Assembly (NCBI GenBank): GCA_037976565.1
Contig: CP137675.1
Coordinates: forward strand, 29,459,320 to 29,523,319
Origin: Mesocentrotus franciscanus
Taxonomy: Eukaryota; Echinodermata; Echinoidea; Camarodonta; Strongylocentrotidae
Reading direction: 5' to 3'
DNA: 64,000 nt
Made by a program: the position numbers and the translations under genes. Below are positions 1-10,811 of the stretch, piece after piece (position 1 is the first letter of the stretch; each line of letters begins with the position of its first letter). Below the pieces are notes generated by a model. The model saw only the letters and a program-made list of their open reading frames with translations, had not been told where the DNA came from and did no database searches.

Positions 1-757
1 AAAAGAAGAAGGAAACGAAGAAGAAGGGAAACCATCTTTTTCACTTATAGTGAGCAGAAAAACGTCGTTAATGAGACTCACGAAGTGAGGGAAAGAGAGA
101 GTCTGATTGAGCGAAAGGAAAAAATGAAACGAAGGCATAAGAGAGAAGGAGGGAGAGAGACAGAGAGAGAGAGAGAGAGAAAGAAAGAGAAGGCGGATTT
201 GGCAAGAGGAAAGGAGATCAGAGAAAGAGGTAGAGAGAAATTGGGACATAAGTATACAGAGAGGAAAGCTATATGGTGACGCCATTCTTGGACGTCTTGC
301 ATTCTTTATATCGTATTGGGTTACGGTCATGCTTGGTGCCCGCGCGCAGTAGAAAATCTTTTCGCATCTTAATTATTATGATCTCGCAATGCATACCACA
401 GAGAGGGACGTGGCGTCAAATGGTATCATTTACAACCGTAATCAGGAACATGGATCAGAAAAGTCAACCTATAGTTAGAACTTACGATCCAGGGCTACTT
501 CATGCAATAAGAGAAATTCACTATACCACCCCCTCCCTCATACCTACACACACACAATCGTACTCCTGTGTGAAGTCCTCGTTTTGGGAGTGGTCGTCAA
601 GGTGAAGGTACAGTTCTTTATCATGGTTGTCCTCGATAACTACCCACCCATGCACCAACATAATACCCCCACACACACGCACACAACACCCACCTATTTT
701 GTCAATGAATTTATTGTGCAGTTTATCACAGCCACATACTAGTAGTTTAAAGGAAGG
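1..757. other. Gene-free stretch, purine-rich start
   Basis: No coding region is supported. The first 260 bases are GA-rich low-complexity sequence (GAGAGA runs near 150-190) and short CA runs occur near 545 and 670. The short open frames are by-products of simple sequence. Confidence 0.6.
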
Positions 758-1222
758 TTAAAGGGACAATTGAGTTCTTGTTTAAGACCGCAAATGCCTT
801 CAAAGTGCATGATTATTGCTCTCATTCTTATTTATGACATTTCTAGTGCCTTTTTAGGACCTAAAATTGCTATGAAGGTTTATATTGTAGCCCCCAAAAT
901 GTGTAAAATATTTATTTTAAATCCGATCATACTAATTCAGCCCCACTTTTAAAAAAATACGGTGACCGTTAATGAATTAAGTAATTGATAACAATACACG
1001 GGCCGGCTTGGTTGTGTGTATATTATAACTAGGCCTACGTGTATTATAACAAATTATCGAATAATTGTGGGGCTCCACAGAAATGGTAATATTTATGGCT
1101 ATTTCAGCCGTCTCTGAACCGATTTTGATAAAGCAAAGATGATTTTGTCATCTAAACGGTATGATCTTTCAAATTTGACACTCAGTTTTTCATTATCTCA
1201 CACAACAAATATTTTGTGTAGC
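758..1222. repeat. TTAA-ended interspersed repeat, copy 1 (right end lost)
   Basis: The stretch begins TTAAAGGGACAATTGAG and is recognisably the same sequence as 50544-51949, with the shared blocks in the same order: 'accgcaaatgccttcaaagtg', 'acggtgaccgttaat' and 'atttcagccgtctctgaacc'. This copy lacks the right terminal repeat that the second copy has, and it also lacks the ~0.87 kb insertion found there. It therefore shows the ancestral uninterrupted order. No protein is encoded. Confidence 0.8.
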
Positions 1223-1279
1223 TATTCAAATGCCCTCATATCAAAATTATGACAATAGCTAGTCTTTTATTTTGTTCAT

Positions 1280-1313
<34 letters not shown>

Positions 1314-1315
<2 letters not shown>

Positions 1316-1630
1316 TCTTAATATTGTGTACGGTAATTATGTATACAAGATGAATAGAGTGGAATAGATATTTAAATGATAACGAAAATAATATCATATA
1401 TATATATATATATGATATTATTTTCGTTATAGAGTGGAATAGATATTTAACTGATAACGAAAATAATATCATATATATATATATATATATATATATGATA
1501 TTAGATATTTAAATGATAACGAAAATAATATCATATATATATATATATGATATTATTTTCGTTATCATTTAAATATCTATTCCACTCTATTCATCTTGTA
1601 TACATAATTACCGTACACAATATTAAGAAG
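1314..1630. repeat. Long AT-rich palindrome (foldback)
   Basis: The left end, starting cttcttaatattgtgtacgg, is matched as a reverse complement by the right end, which finishes at 1630. Each outer arm is about 85 bases. Between them lie further partial copies of the motif 'gatattattttcgttat' joined by (AT)n. The whole unit could fold into a cruciform of more than 300 bases. It looks like an inverted-repeat element whose centre was duplicated by slippage or hairpin-primed repair. Confidence 0.85.
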
Positions 1631-1687
1631 ATGTGAAAAGAGACATTCCCGTGTTGCTGACGTTAATTTACCTCCTCCCCTTTACCT

Positions 1688-1691
1688 CCCC

Positions 1692-1732
<41 letters not shown>

Positions 1733-1795
1733 ACTCTCTTTCTCTCTTTCTCTCTCTCACTCTCTTTCTCTCTTTCTCTCTCTCTCTATCACTCC
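1688..1795. repeat. (CT)n microsatellite
   Basis: About 100 bases of interrupted CT/CTTT repeat. It produces spurious Leu-Ser open frames on both strands. Confidence 0.95.
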
Positions 1796-3842
1796 TCTCA
1801 TCTATTGCCCCAAAACATTGGGATAATGAAAGTACCACGTTTACAATCAGCGTGTAATTATTCCATTGTCTAGCAAGTATGTGAAGATGTTCGGTATGAT
1901 TTAAAATAATGTGCCTATAATTATATAATCCTTTCGGTATAAAAGCACATGCTCTCCAGCAAAGAGAAAATAAGCTTCTTAATGTCATGATGCGATTGTT
2001 TTTATTATTCTGCGCTCTTTTATATTATGCGAATGCTATAAATAAATAAGGAAAGACGTGTTTCAGTCCCCCAATCCTATCATTCCCACTCTACTCCACA
2101 TGGATAGATAATGACAATCTTATGAAACGCGTGAAAAGGGGAAAATACTGTATTACTGCATGAGATACTCCTCCTCTCTCCCTCTCTCTCGCGGTCTCTC
2201 TCATCCTTGTTTTCACCATGACCTAACCGTGGAGTCCAATTTCAATCTATTAACTGTCCTCGACAAGGGTCCTCAATCTCCTTAGGGTAATATTGGTGAT
2301 TCGTGAAGGACGCTGAGAACATCTTCAAAAACATCGTGTCTCTTTAATTATATTTGTTTTTACCGGATTGCGTTTGTTCATTTCCTTTCTCTCAAAGGGA
2401 GTTCTTCCCGCTCCTTTTCGGGATAAAAAACGTGACGATTTCGAAATTGTCCATTTTTAGCTGCAGGCTATCTCACCATTTTTTTCGGCGGCATATGCCG
2501 TTTCTTTATCTCTTGCTCTTTCTCTGTTCTCTGGACTCACCTATGGCGATGAAATAGGAGCCACGTGTTTTCAGATTGTAGTTCAGCGGTGTGCGCTGTT
2601 CGGACACGGGGCAAGAGTGCAGTGACACTGTTAAAAACATGGCTTGGCGATGATAGATGCTTTCCTGTCATGTCCGTAATCAATAAGCGGCCGAGAGATC
2701 CAGCATTCTCTCCGCGACCATCGACATCGAAATGGAAGAAGAGACGATATCGGTAGATCAAGCCTCGAGATGGTAAACACCCAGGAATAGGAGGGATTTA
2801 TTCTAAGATCAAGCAAAATACATTTATACAAATCGGGAGCCTATATTACATACAAACCTCCGTATTTAATGAATGGGCAGATTTTTACGACAGAAATTGA
2901 ACATTGTTTTTACTTGAAATTGCATGATTGTAGTAATTATCATAAGAAATATATTCTGTCCAACAACCGAAATTGCAACACAAAACTGAAGAGAGGGAGA
3001 AAAAAAGAAGGTCACGATAGCATTTATTAAATCACGATCCCATTTGTGTTTTCGGAAATGAAACATATAATGAAATATCCAGGACGATTTTCTCTTTCAA
3101 TACCAATTTAAATCTAATTACGTAGAGGCAATGGTTAATAGAATCATAAATGGTTTATATTGCAATTAACGATCATCACCGAGGCGTCGCCTGTCCAAGC
3201 AAAGTGCCTCCACATTGTTTTCTTTTGTGGGGGTACTGATGCAAAACCCACGGGTCCGAAAGGGGATCGGGGTCACAAATCCAAGTGACTTGTATCTGCA
3301 ATTTAATAATGTAGAACAAATCCCTAATGAGGAATAATCGTGTCCCAGAAACGTAGCAAATTCATCGGAATACCAATAATAACATTTGATTGATTGATTG
3401 ATTGATTCACCGACAACAGTAACAATGTGCGTACAGAATATGTTTTTTACAATAGTAGAGAAATATCACAGATCCAAAATAATATATGCAAACGGATGGT
3501 AAATAGGACCAAAAATATTTCATGTGCTAGTCGAGCCTGGCCCCTCTACACATTTTACAAAATGCAAGACGGTCAATTTCTAAGTCACAAAACACACAAT
3601 GTAGCAATTAAAACTCAGTTACGCAGTGTTATATAGAGCAATATATAATTAGTTATAGACATAATACATGATTGTTAGGTGTATCCTTGCAAAATGCTTT
3701 TTGGTGTTTTGATTTAATCTCAATTGTATTCTTTCCCATATATCACCAAATAAAATTGAAAGAGAAAACTTTCCCTGGGTAGCACTTAATTTTGGTAGAT
3801 GTACATGTCGACGTTCTTTTTGTCTTGTTGAATATTTGTGCT
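1796..3842. other. Gene-free stretch
   Basis: No gene or clear element is recognised. Small open frames near 2350-2760 overlap on both strands and show no family resemblance. A short (TTGA)n run lies near 3390. Confidence 0.5.
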
Positions 3843-4224
3843 TTAAAGGGATCGTTTAACAGTGTTAAATCTGAGATACACGGCCCTACATGTTATTAGT
3901 GTCTGTGATATGGTGTAATAATGAAGCCCTAAAAAAATTGCGCTTCAAAATGATCAAGAAGTGCCTCAAAAGTAAAAATCTTTGATTGACCGGTTTTACC
4001 ATACTCGTTTTCCCTAATAGACTATAGTGTTATGAAAACCATCAGGCGAACGGTTTTCAAAATTTGTAATTCAATCATAAATATCTTGATAATCAGACAG
4101 GCGATCAGCTTGTAAAAGTCATGGGGTTCCTGACTGACCTAAAGGTTTATGATTATCATTGCATCATGAGCTAAATCCAGAATTTTGTTTCAGAATCTGA
4201 GACAAAGTTACCGGATCCCTTTAA
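3843..4224. mobile_element. Non-autonomous MITE flanked by TTAA
   Basis: The left end TTAAAGGGATC is mirrored by GGATCCCTTTAA at the right end, so both termini carry TTAA, as expected of elements using a TTAA target such as piggyBac relatives. The interior has no coding capacity. Assigning it to a transposase family from termini alone is inference. Confidence 0.75.
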
Positions 4225-5628
4225 CATCGAAAGTATCATTTTTACTTCTTGTACTTTCAATATCAATATTATTTCTGTATTCGTGTTTGTTGCTTTTTTT
4301 AACACTTTTAGACAACTTGCCAGCTGCCAGCTAAATCCGACAATGTTACGCCTTTAATACAGCAATGAAAAAAGAACTTCTCTTCTTTTTTTTCGCTAAA
4401 CTCAAGGAAATAATATTGGTTTGTATGTCAGCGAACTCTGATAGATGGTACAACTGGAATACAATTTTTTTCTCGATATTGCTGTTTATGTCTCTGTGTG
4501 CAAAGAGCGTTTTGTTTTATCGGTTTACCGACCAATTAGTCTCGGTATCTATGGAGGTCGGCTCCTTGGTCGGCTTACGTGTGTGAAACAATGCGTGTCC
4601 GATTCCACGATTAACCCCCCAAACTATTATCACAATCATCATGATCATCATTACAAAGTAAGTCTTTTGACTAGAGGTGGCGCGATTCCAACCGACTGGG
4701 TCAACCCTCCCCTCAATAAAAATTTTAAAAACTTGTTTGTTCTCTCTCCCTCTCAAGATATACAGACGTTGATGATTACTAATGGCAAAGACTATTAAAA
4801 ATTGTCTAGAAGATGTAGGCTAATTATTCAACCTAATATTCCCCCAAACTATGCCTTAGGATTAATTCTCTGTAAATTCCGAAGGAATAATTAACCTGAA
4901 AATTGCTGGGTTAATCAGCAGAAAATTATGGTCTGCTTTGCCCCTGTATGTATGAAAACAGGAATTCAAAATTATAGACATATGTTATAAAAGTATAGAC
5001 GTTTATACAGAGAGCAAGCTCTCTTAACAAGTATAGGGTAAATAGAAGAGGTACTCTCGATTCATATATTCCTGTTTTGACCCTCCTCTCTCAATCCCTA
5101 TCCATCATTGTCTTATGGTTATATAGGCTATAGTTGTTTGGGCATAGGGATCTTTTCTCTCTCTCTCTCTCTCTGTTTCTATCCTTATTTTTTTCTCTTC
5201 ATTTTTTAAAATCCCAATTGCAATTTATATGATAATTATAAAACGAAAATAGTGCAAGTCCGTGTTTTTTAAGCTATTCTCTGACAGACAAATGAGGAAA
5301 AACTACATGTTCAAAATAATCTTTGCAGACAAGGTAGACTAAGCGATAATTCCTACATGTATGACTTTCAACCACACCCACCAGTGTCACACAACAGAAA
5401 CCTTGAAGTTGAGAAAACAAGACTTAGTCAGTATTATAGACTCAGAAGCAGAGAAGATGATAAGCAAACTTTTTTATCATTATTAGAACGATAAATTTCA
5501 TCTATTTTCTCATGCCCTCTCAATGTCCATCCCTCATTTTCTTCTGGTTTATGTAATATGGTAGTTTGAGCAAAGATTTCTTTCTTTCTTCTTCTTCTTC
5601 TTCTTCTTCTTCTTCTTCTTCTTCTTCT

Positions 5629-5659
<31 letters not shown>

Positions 5660-7224
5660 TCATCCGTGACATTTGCATTCTTGCAATTTATGTGATAATT
5701 TAAAGACGTAAAGTAATGTGAGTCCACGGTCGTGGTATTCCTTAACCTGAAAAATAAAGTAAGCCTACGTGTTTACATTACCAGACATGACAGATCAATA
5801 AGTGTAAATCCCCATTACATTAATCATATTAATATACATGACAGGTCGATAAGTGTACATTTTCGTTCGTCAAACTGTGTGATATGTATTTTAAGCATTT
5901 TAATATCAACTAATGCTATACTGGGCATTCCTCTCATTCATCATAAAATATTATAATTTTACTAACCTTGTGAACGAACGAATGAACTATTTCAATCTTC
6001 AGAAGCCTTTTAATGACATGACCTCCATTTTAAATCAGCAATGTGCATGGACCTTGATTGAATCAAACCTTGCCAACCCCTTGAGCGTTATTTGATTACC
6101 AACAATACTAAACCTCAAAATTGATACCATTTCCCCTCCCAGGACCACCCAATCCAAATGACCGAGTTTATATAGGCCTTTGGTATCGTTTTGATTATAT
6201 TTTTAAGGAAATCCTATTGACAGGATTAGCTATATAGCCTATGCTTTTAGCCTTACCCTTACCCAATGTCAATATTAACGGATATTAAATTGGCTGCACT
6301 CTTTATATATCTAAAGGGGTAGGGGCTCTCATAACGCCCCTTCTATTCCCGTTCCCAGCAGTTGACGAAATAAGCCTGTATATTATGCTGTAAATGAAAG
6401 TTTCGTCACCGCAGGTGAAAAATTTAGAGGGTAGTTTTTAATAAGCGTGTCGGTTATTGCGTATTATTCTGTAAGGAAATATAGTACCCAATCTCTAATT
6501 CGGCTTATTCCAATTCTTTGGGCAACAGAATTATAGAATTCATTTTTGTTAGTTTAATCTAATTTACCCCCTGTATGTATGTTTATCTGCTACAACCTCC
6601 AAACCCTTCCCCCCTCTCTCTCTCTGTCTCTCTGTCTCTCTTTGTTTGTGTCTCTCTGACTCTATCTGAAGCTCAACTTATGATATGTTTTCCCTCCCTA
6701 CTATTTTGTTTCTTCTTTCTTTCTATCTATCTCTCTCTCCCTCTCTGTATATGTGCCCTTCTCTCAAAATCAAACTTAGTTTACATCCCCGCAAACATAC
6801 ACGCACACATACACACCCACACAGCTACACCAAACACACACACACACGTACCCACGCACGCACACGCTCGAGCGCCTTAAAGGAAGCACGATGTAAATTT
6901 CAATAAACTGGTTGCAAAAGAGCTTTGCTATCCTAAATCAGATTTTATGTCAAGTATATACGGGTGTAAATAGCCAAGGTAACATATTTTCTACTTAACA
7001 TGCTTATCCATGTATTTCCTGTTTATGCAAAATAATTGACAACGTATTATCTCCTGTTCCACTTGCATACTGTTCAGAATAACTTTAAAGAGAAGGTTCA
7101 TTGATTTTAAAAACTAACTTTATTGTCATTATTGCAAAGGTGACACTTTGATTTGACAAGGTTATCAAAATTCAATGCTTGGAAAAATTCGAAGTAATGA
7201 TTATTATGAATTACAAAACGCTTA
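4225..7224. other. Gene-free stretch with simple repeats
   Basis: No supported gene. It contains CT runs near 5155 and 6615, a (CTT)n tract near 5590 and a CA-rich tract near 6800-6860. Open frames in this interval coincide with the simple repeats or are short and anonymous. Confidence 0.5.
5585..5657. repeat. (CTT)n microsatellite
   Basis: An almost uninterrupted CTT repeat of about 70 bases. It reads as poly-Arg on the minus strand, which is an artefact. Confidence 0.95.
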
Positions 7225-7867
7225 TGCCTGGATTACATTTGCCCCGGGCGCCGTACGATAAATTAGTCTACGATTTTTCGTGCGATTTTAGGAGCATCGT
7301 AGGAGGCTACGGGCTACGAAGTTTGGGTTTACATTATCTACGAGCATCGTACCATTTCTTGTATTGGCCCTCGGGGGCAGGCCGGGCAAATCCGACAGAG
7401 GCTGATCGGAGATTGTACGGAAATCGTGCAATTTCAATGCAGTAGCCGTGCAGTCTTCGCAGCTTCCGCACGGCAATCGTACGGAGCCCATGCAGCTTCC
7501 GTGCAAAGGTTGCGCGGAGAAGGCGCGGTGACCGTGCAGCCGCCGTGCCGTTTTTAAACGTTTTTTGTTTGGTTTTGCTGCACGATTTTGCTGCACGATC
7601 TGCGCGAGTCCTCCGCGCGATGCGCGATGCCCGTGCGGGGATTGTGCAATATGACACCTCCGACATGTTTATGGACTACGGGCTTACGATTTTTCAAATT
7701 TGTTTAACTTCTCACGATACAAAATCGTAGAGGCCGTGGAGCCCGTGAATTCGTACGAAAATCTCACGGCCGCCTCCTGCCTCCGTACGGAGGCCGCACG
7801 GAAAAAGGGGATACGGGCAGGATACGGGCTCCGTAGACTAATCGCAGGCCAAATGTAATCCAGGCAT
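7225..7867. mobile_element. GC/CpG-rich MITE, family B, copy 1
   Basis: The termini TGCCTGGATTACATTTG and CAAATGTAATCCAGGCA are inverted repeats, flanked on each side by TTA (apparent 3-bp target duplication). The interior is unusually rich in CpG and in the words CCGTAC, CGTGC, TACGG and their complements, so the long open frames across it are compositional. A second copy lies at 55610-56241 and is nearly identical over most of its length, which suggests recent movement. No transposase is encoded. Confidence 0.85.
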
Positions 7868-9813
7868 TAACTACAGCCCCGGCATAGCACCTGAAATGCT
7901 CTCCGATCGCTGCTGAGATGTGTGACGTCACATGTTGAACATGATTTGGACAAGCAGACGATGTCCCATGACATCTTACACATTTTCAGTGCCTGTTTCG
8001 TCATCTTCTCTTCAGTTATTTCTGTTACTTCATTACCGTCAGGCTAAATGTTTAATCTATTGCCTCACTCTAAACCCCGCGCATGGTATTATTTTGATGA
8101 AAAATGCAGCGATAAAAAAATAAAGGAACCTTTCGCTTGTAAACAAAATAAGACGCCCATGTATTTTCAGCTGCATACACCGCGGTATGTTCGGCGTTTC
8201 AAGAGGGAACAAATGCGTCCATGCTATTATTCCGGGGGGTTTTGAATTTGAAAGTGTGGTTTCTTTGATTGTTCATTAACCCCTACCCTGTGTATTTACA
8301 AATAAAAGAATTTGGTTAACAGAATCGGTTTCATATCCCTTTTTGAATGGTGTAAAATTCCATCACATTTTTATACACTAAACTCATTATAATTTGAGAA
8401 GTAATAGCATTGCAATTATGTTCATTCTTTATGGGATGTCGTCTGCTTGGGCAGGATTGGTTCATATTGTGACGGCATTAAAACATCGTTATTTTTCTGG
8501 CGAATCTCTGGCATATCCCAGATGCTATGGAGGTTGTTTTATTTGTATTTGTATAAATCACCCGATATGTAGTTGACCTAAAAAGTGTACGATGGCCATT
8601 TGTTAGCTTACCAGTTTCTAGTAATACGTTATTTGCCATATTTGTGATATTCTTTGAACCCGCCCTTTAACTGTCTTGACCATCAAATATATAAAACCTC
8701 AATTAGGCATTAGGCCTTCAAAATATTAATAATGATAACAAAATACAAAAAACGAATGAGATTTTCAAAATGATTTTCAAAAGGAGAAAATGTTCATTAG
8801 CGCTATTTCGATGATTTCATTGCCGATATTTATAATTATTTAGGGTTACGACTTAACTGATACTGTTAGAGATGGTGTTTTAAAACAGACAATGGAAACG
8901 ACTTCTTTCAGATGATCAGGATTCTCATGCTATTACCATGTATGTATATACCAATGTATTTAATAATGTACATGACATCATGGTGTTTAAAAAATAAATG
9001 TAAAGCTCATAGAGAACTACTTCTACTACTTCTACTTCTACTATACTACTATTACTACTGATAATAATAATAAAAATGATAATAATAATAATAATAATAA
9101 TAATGATAATAATAATACTAATGACAGAGTTGGCGTGCCGTTGTGTGTGCATTGTCTGTTTTTTAGCTCTCATTTAGAGCAATAAAATTGTTGCAAATTG
9201 TTGCAAATCTAGCATAACCATTCAAATTTTGGTTGCTAGTGAGGCTTTTGGGTATTTCTGCAGCTATTTGAGCAATTTTTAGGTACTGTCTTGTGTTTTT
9301 TTGGTGATTTTTGAGGGAAAGCTTCACCAGCCTTGATCTGTTGCAACAGGCCTCTCCTCACTTCAGTCCCACCTGCACCTTTCTGTGATGCCATTTTTGA
9401 GTACTGGACACACATTGAATTTTGTTTTGGCGGGAAATATTTAGGACATCCTAGCTTCAAACAACTGATACCTACACCTCCAAGTGTGCAAGTATACTGT
9501 ATTGATCCTTTGTCTTCTTCAATTTGATGATCAAAGATACTATCACTAGACTTGGACTCTAGTCTAGGAACTGATTGCCATCTTATTCATGTTACTGAAT
9601 TATATGTACTCACTTTGGTCTGCACATATATGTACAAGTAGCTCGCTGTAATCTACTCTGTAAAAACTGATAGTCAGACTCTTTGTGTGTGATGTGACTT
9701 TGTGAGGCTTGACATTATTTTATAGTGTTAACTAGCATATGTCGGATCAACTCGTATTTTATCCTGTCTTGCAAGACTTTTTCCTTTCACTGTTAGGATT
9801 GTAATGTAGCACC
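7868..9813. other. Gene-free stretch up to the LINE
   Basis: No host gene is supported. An (AAT)n-type run lies near 9058-9120. The part from about 9170 to 9813 may include the 5' untranslated region of the LINE that follows, but I cannot fix its left boundary. Confidence 0.45.
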
Positions 9814-10800
9814 ATGTATGTTCATCAAATGAGCTTCGTCATCCTTGTGTCTACTGTAGTGAACATCATCCTAACAAAAGAACAACTCTTGTACACGCAT
9901 GTTTCGCCCTCTTTAAAGTTCACGTGGCGTGTAAATCAACCCAGGCTAACAGGTTTTTCAAGCTTATCCTCCAATGGAGATATGGTCAAGAACACCTTGC
10001 ACATTCTGCAAGTACAAAGGAGACCTGAAGTAAACGCATGCATTTCATGCCACAGCAAGACACTATCTCTCCTATACCTCACCCTTCTTCTCCTCTCAAA
10101 TGCCTCAGATGTGGAACTGAACCCCGGCCCTACCACCAAGTACCCCTGCCAGATTTGTGACCGTCCAGTTACATGGAAGCAACGGGGCGTAGCGTGTGAC
10201 GACTGTAACCAATGGTATCATGTCGAGTGCATGCAAATGTCAACTCCTGTATACGAGGCCCTGGCACATTCGAATGTTTCGTGGCACTGCATCTCTTGTG
10301 GCATGCCGCAGTTCTCCTCAAGCCTGTTTGATTCTTTCCAAATGGAAACAAGTAACATTTATGACAGCTTGACTTCTAATTCACAGTCTACTGACACTAG
10401 TAGCTCCACAGCACCACCTAGCCCAGGTCCTCCTCTAGCTTCTTCATCTCCAGCCCGCCGAAGAACTTTGACGAAAGGAAATCAAACCAAACGTAAGATG
10501 AAAATCCTCAACATCAATTTCCAAAGTGCCAAAAATAAAAAGGAAGAACTTGGCTCTCTGATAGACTCCACAGACCCTGATATAATCCTGGGTACTGAAA
10601 CGTGGCTGAATAGTACCATCTGCAGCTCAGAACTATTTCCTCCAGGCTACGACGTAGTTCGGAAGGATCGCGCTGACGGATATGGAGGAGTATGCATCGC
10701 CATAAAGAAAGATCTTGTATTCGAAGAACTGTCGGGCAAGCCGGACCTTGATGTTGAAGCTGTCTTCACAAAATCCATCTTCATAGGCACCGATCCCTAG
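9814..10800 (+). CDS. LINE ORF part 1: 2A-like leader, PHD finger, start of endonuclease
   Basis: The 328-codon frame begins with a leader containing a hydrophobic stretch (about residues 84-96, TLSLLYLTLLLLS), followed directly by DVELNPGP at residues 99-106. That motif matches the 2A ribosome-skipping consensus D(V/I)ExNPGP. Next comes a PHD-type C4HC3 finger with Cys112, Cys115, Cys128, Cys131, His136, Cys139, Cys159 and Cys162. A Ser/Pro-rich linker (about 185-215) leads into the APE endonuclease from about residue 229 (KILNINFQSAKNK, then PDIILGTETWL with the catalytic Glu). A frameshift near 10770-10790 moves the rest of the endonuclease into the next frame. The start codon is the first Met of the open frame and is not independently supported. 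PHD fingers and 2A motifs are both known in some LINE proteins; whether they act as expected here is inference. Confidence 0.88.
   Translation: MYVHQMSFVILVSTVVNIILTKEQLLYTHVSPSLKFTWRVNQPRLTGFSSLSSNGDMVKNTLHILQVQRRPEVNACISCHSKTLSLLYLTLLLLSNASDVELNPGPTTKYPCQICDRPVTWKQRGVACDDCNQWYHVECMQMSTPVYEALAHSNVSWHCISCGMPQFSSSLFDSFQMETSNIYDSLTSNSQSTDTSSSTAPPSPGPPLASSSPARRRTLTKGNQTKRKMKILNINFQSAKNKKEELGSLIDSTDPDIILGTETWLNSTICSSELFPPGYDVVRKDRADGYGGVCIAIKKDLVFEELSGKPDLDVEAVFTKSIFIGTDP
10108..10131 (+). other. 2A-like ribosome-skipping motif DVELNPGP
   Basis: The codons spell DVELNPGP, an exact match to the D(V/I)ExNPGP core, immediately after a run of Leu-rich hydrophobic residues. In known 2A sequences the Gly-Pro bond is not formed and translation resumes at the Pro. 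Here that would separate the hydrophobic leader from the PHD-endonuclease-RT protein. 2A-like sequences in sea urchin non-LTR elements have been described; activity in this copy is untested. Confidence 0.85.
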
Positions 10801-10811
10801 TCATCTGTGCT

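Noticed and set aside
5434..5727. Arg-rich 97-codon protein
   Set aside because: Translation of (CTT)n on the opposite strand.
7179..7730. Long open frames on both strands at 7.2-7.7 kb and 55.6-56.1 kb
   Set aside because: They lie in the two copies of a CpG-rich MITE and result from high GC and few stops.
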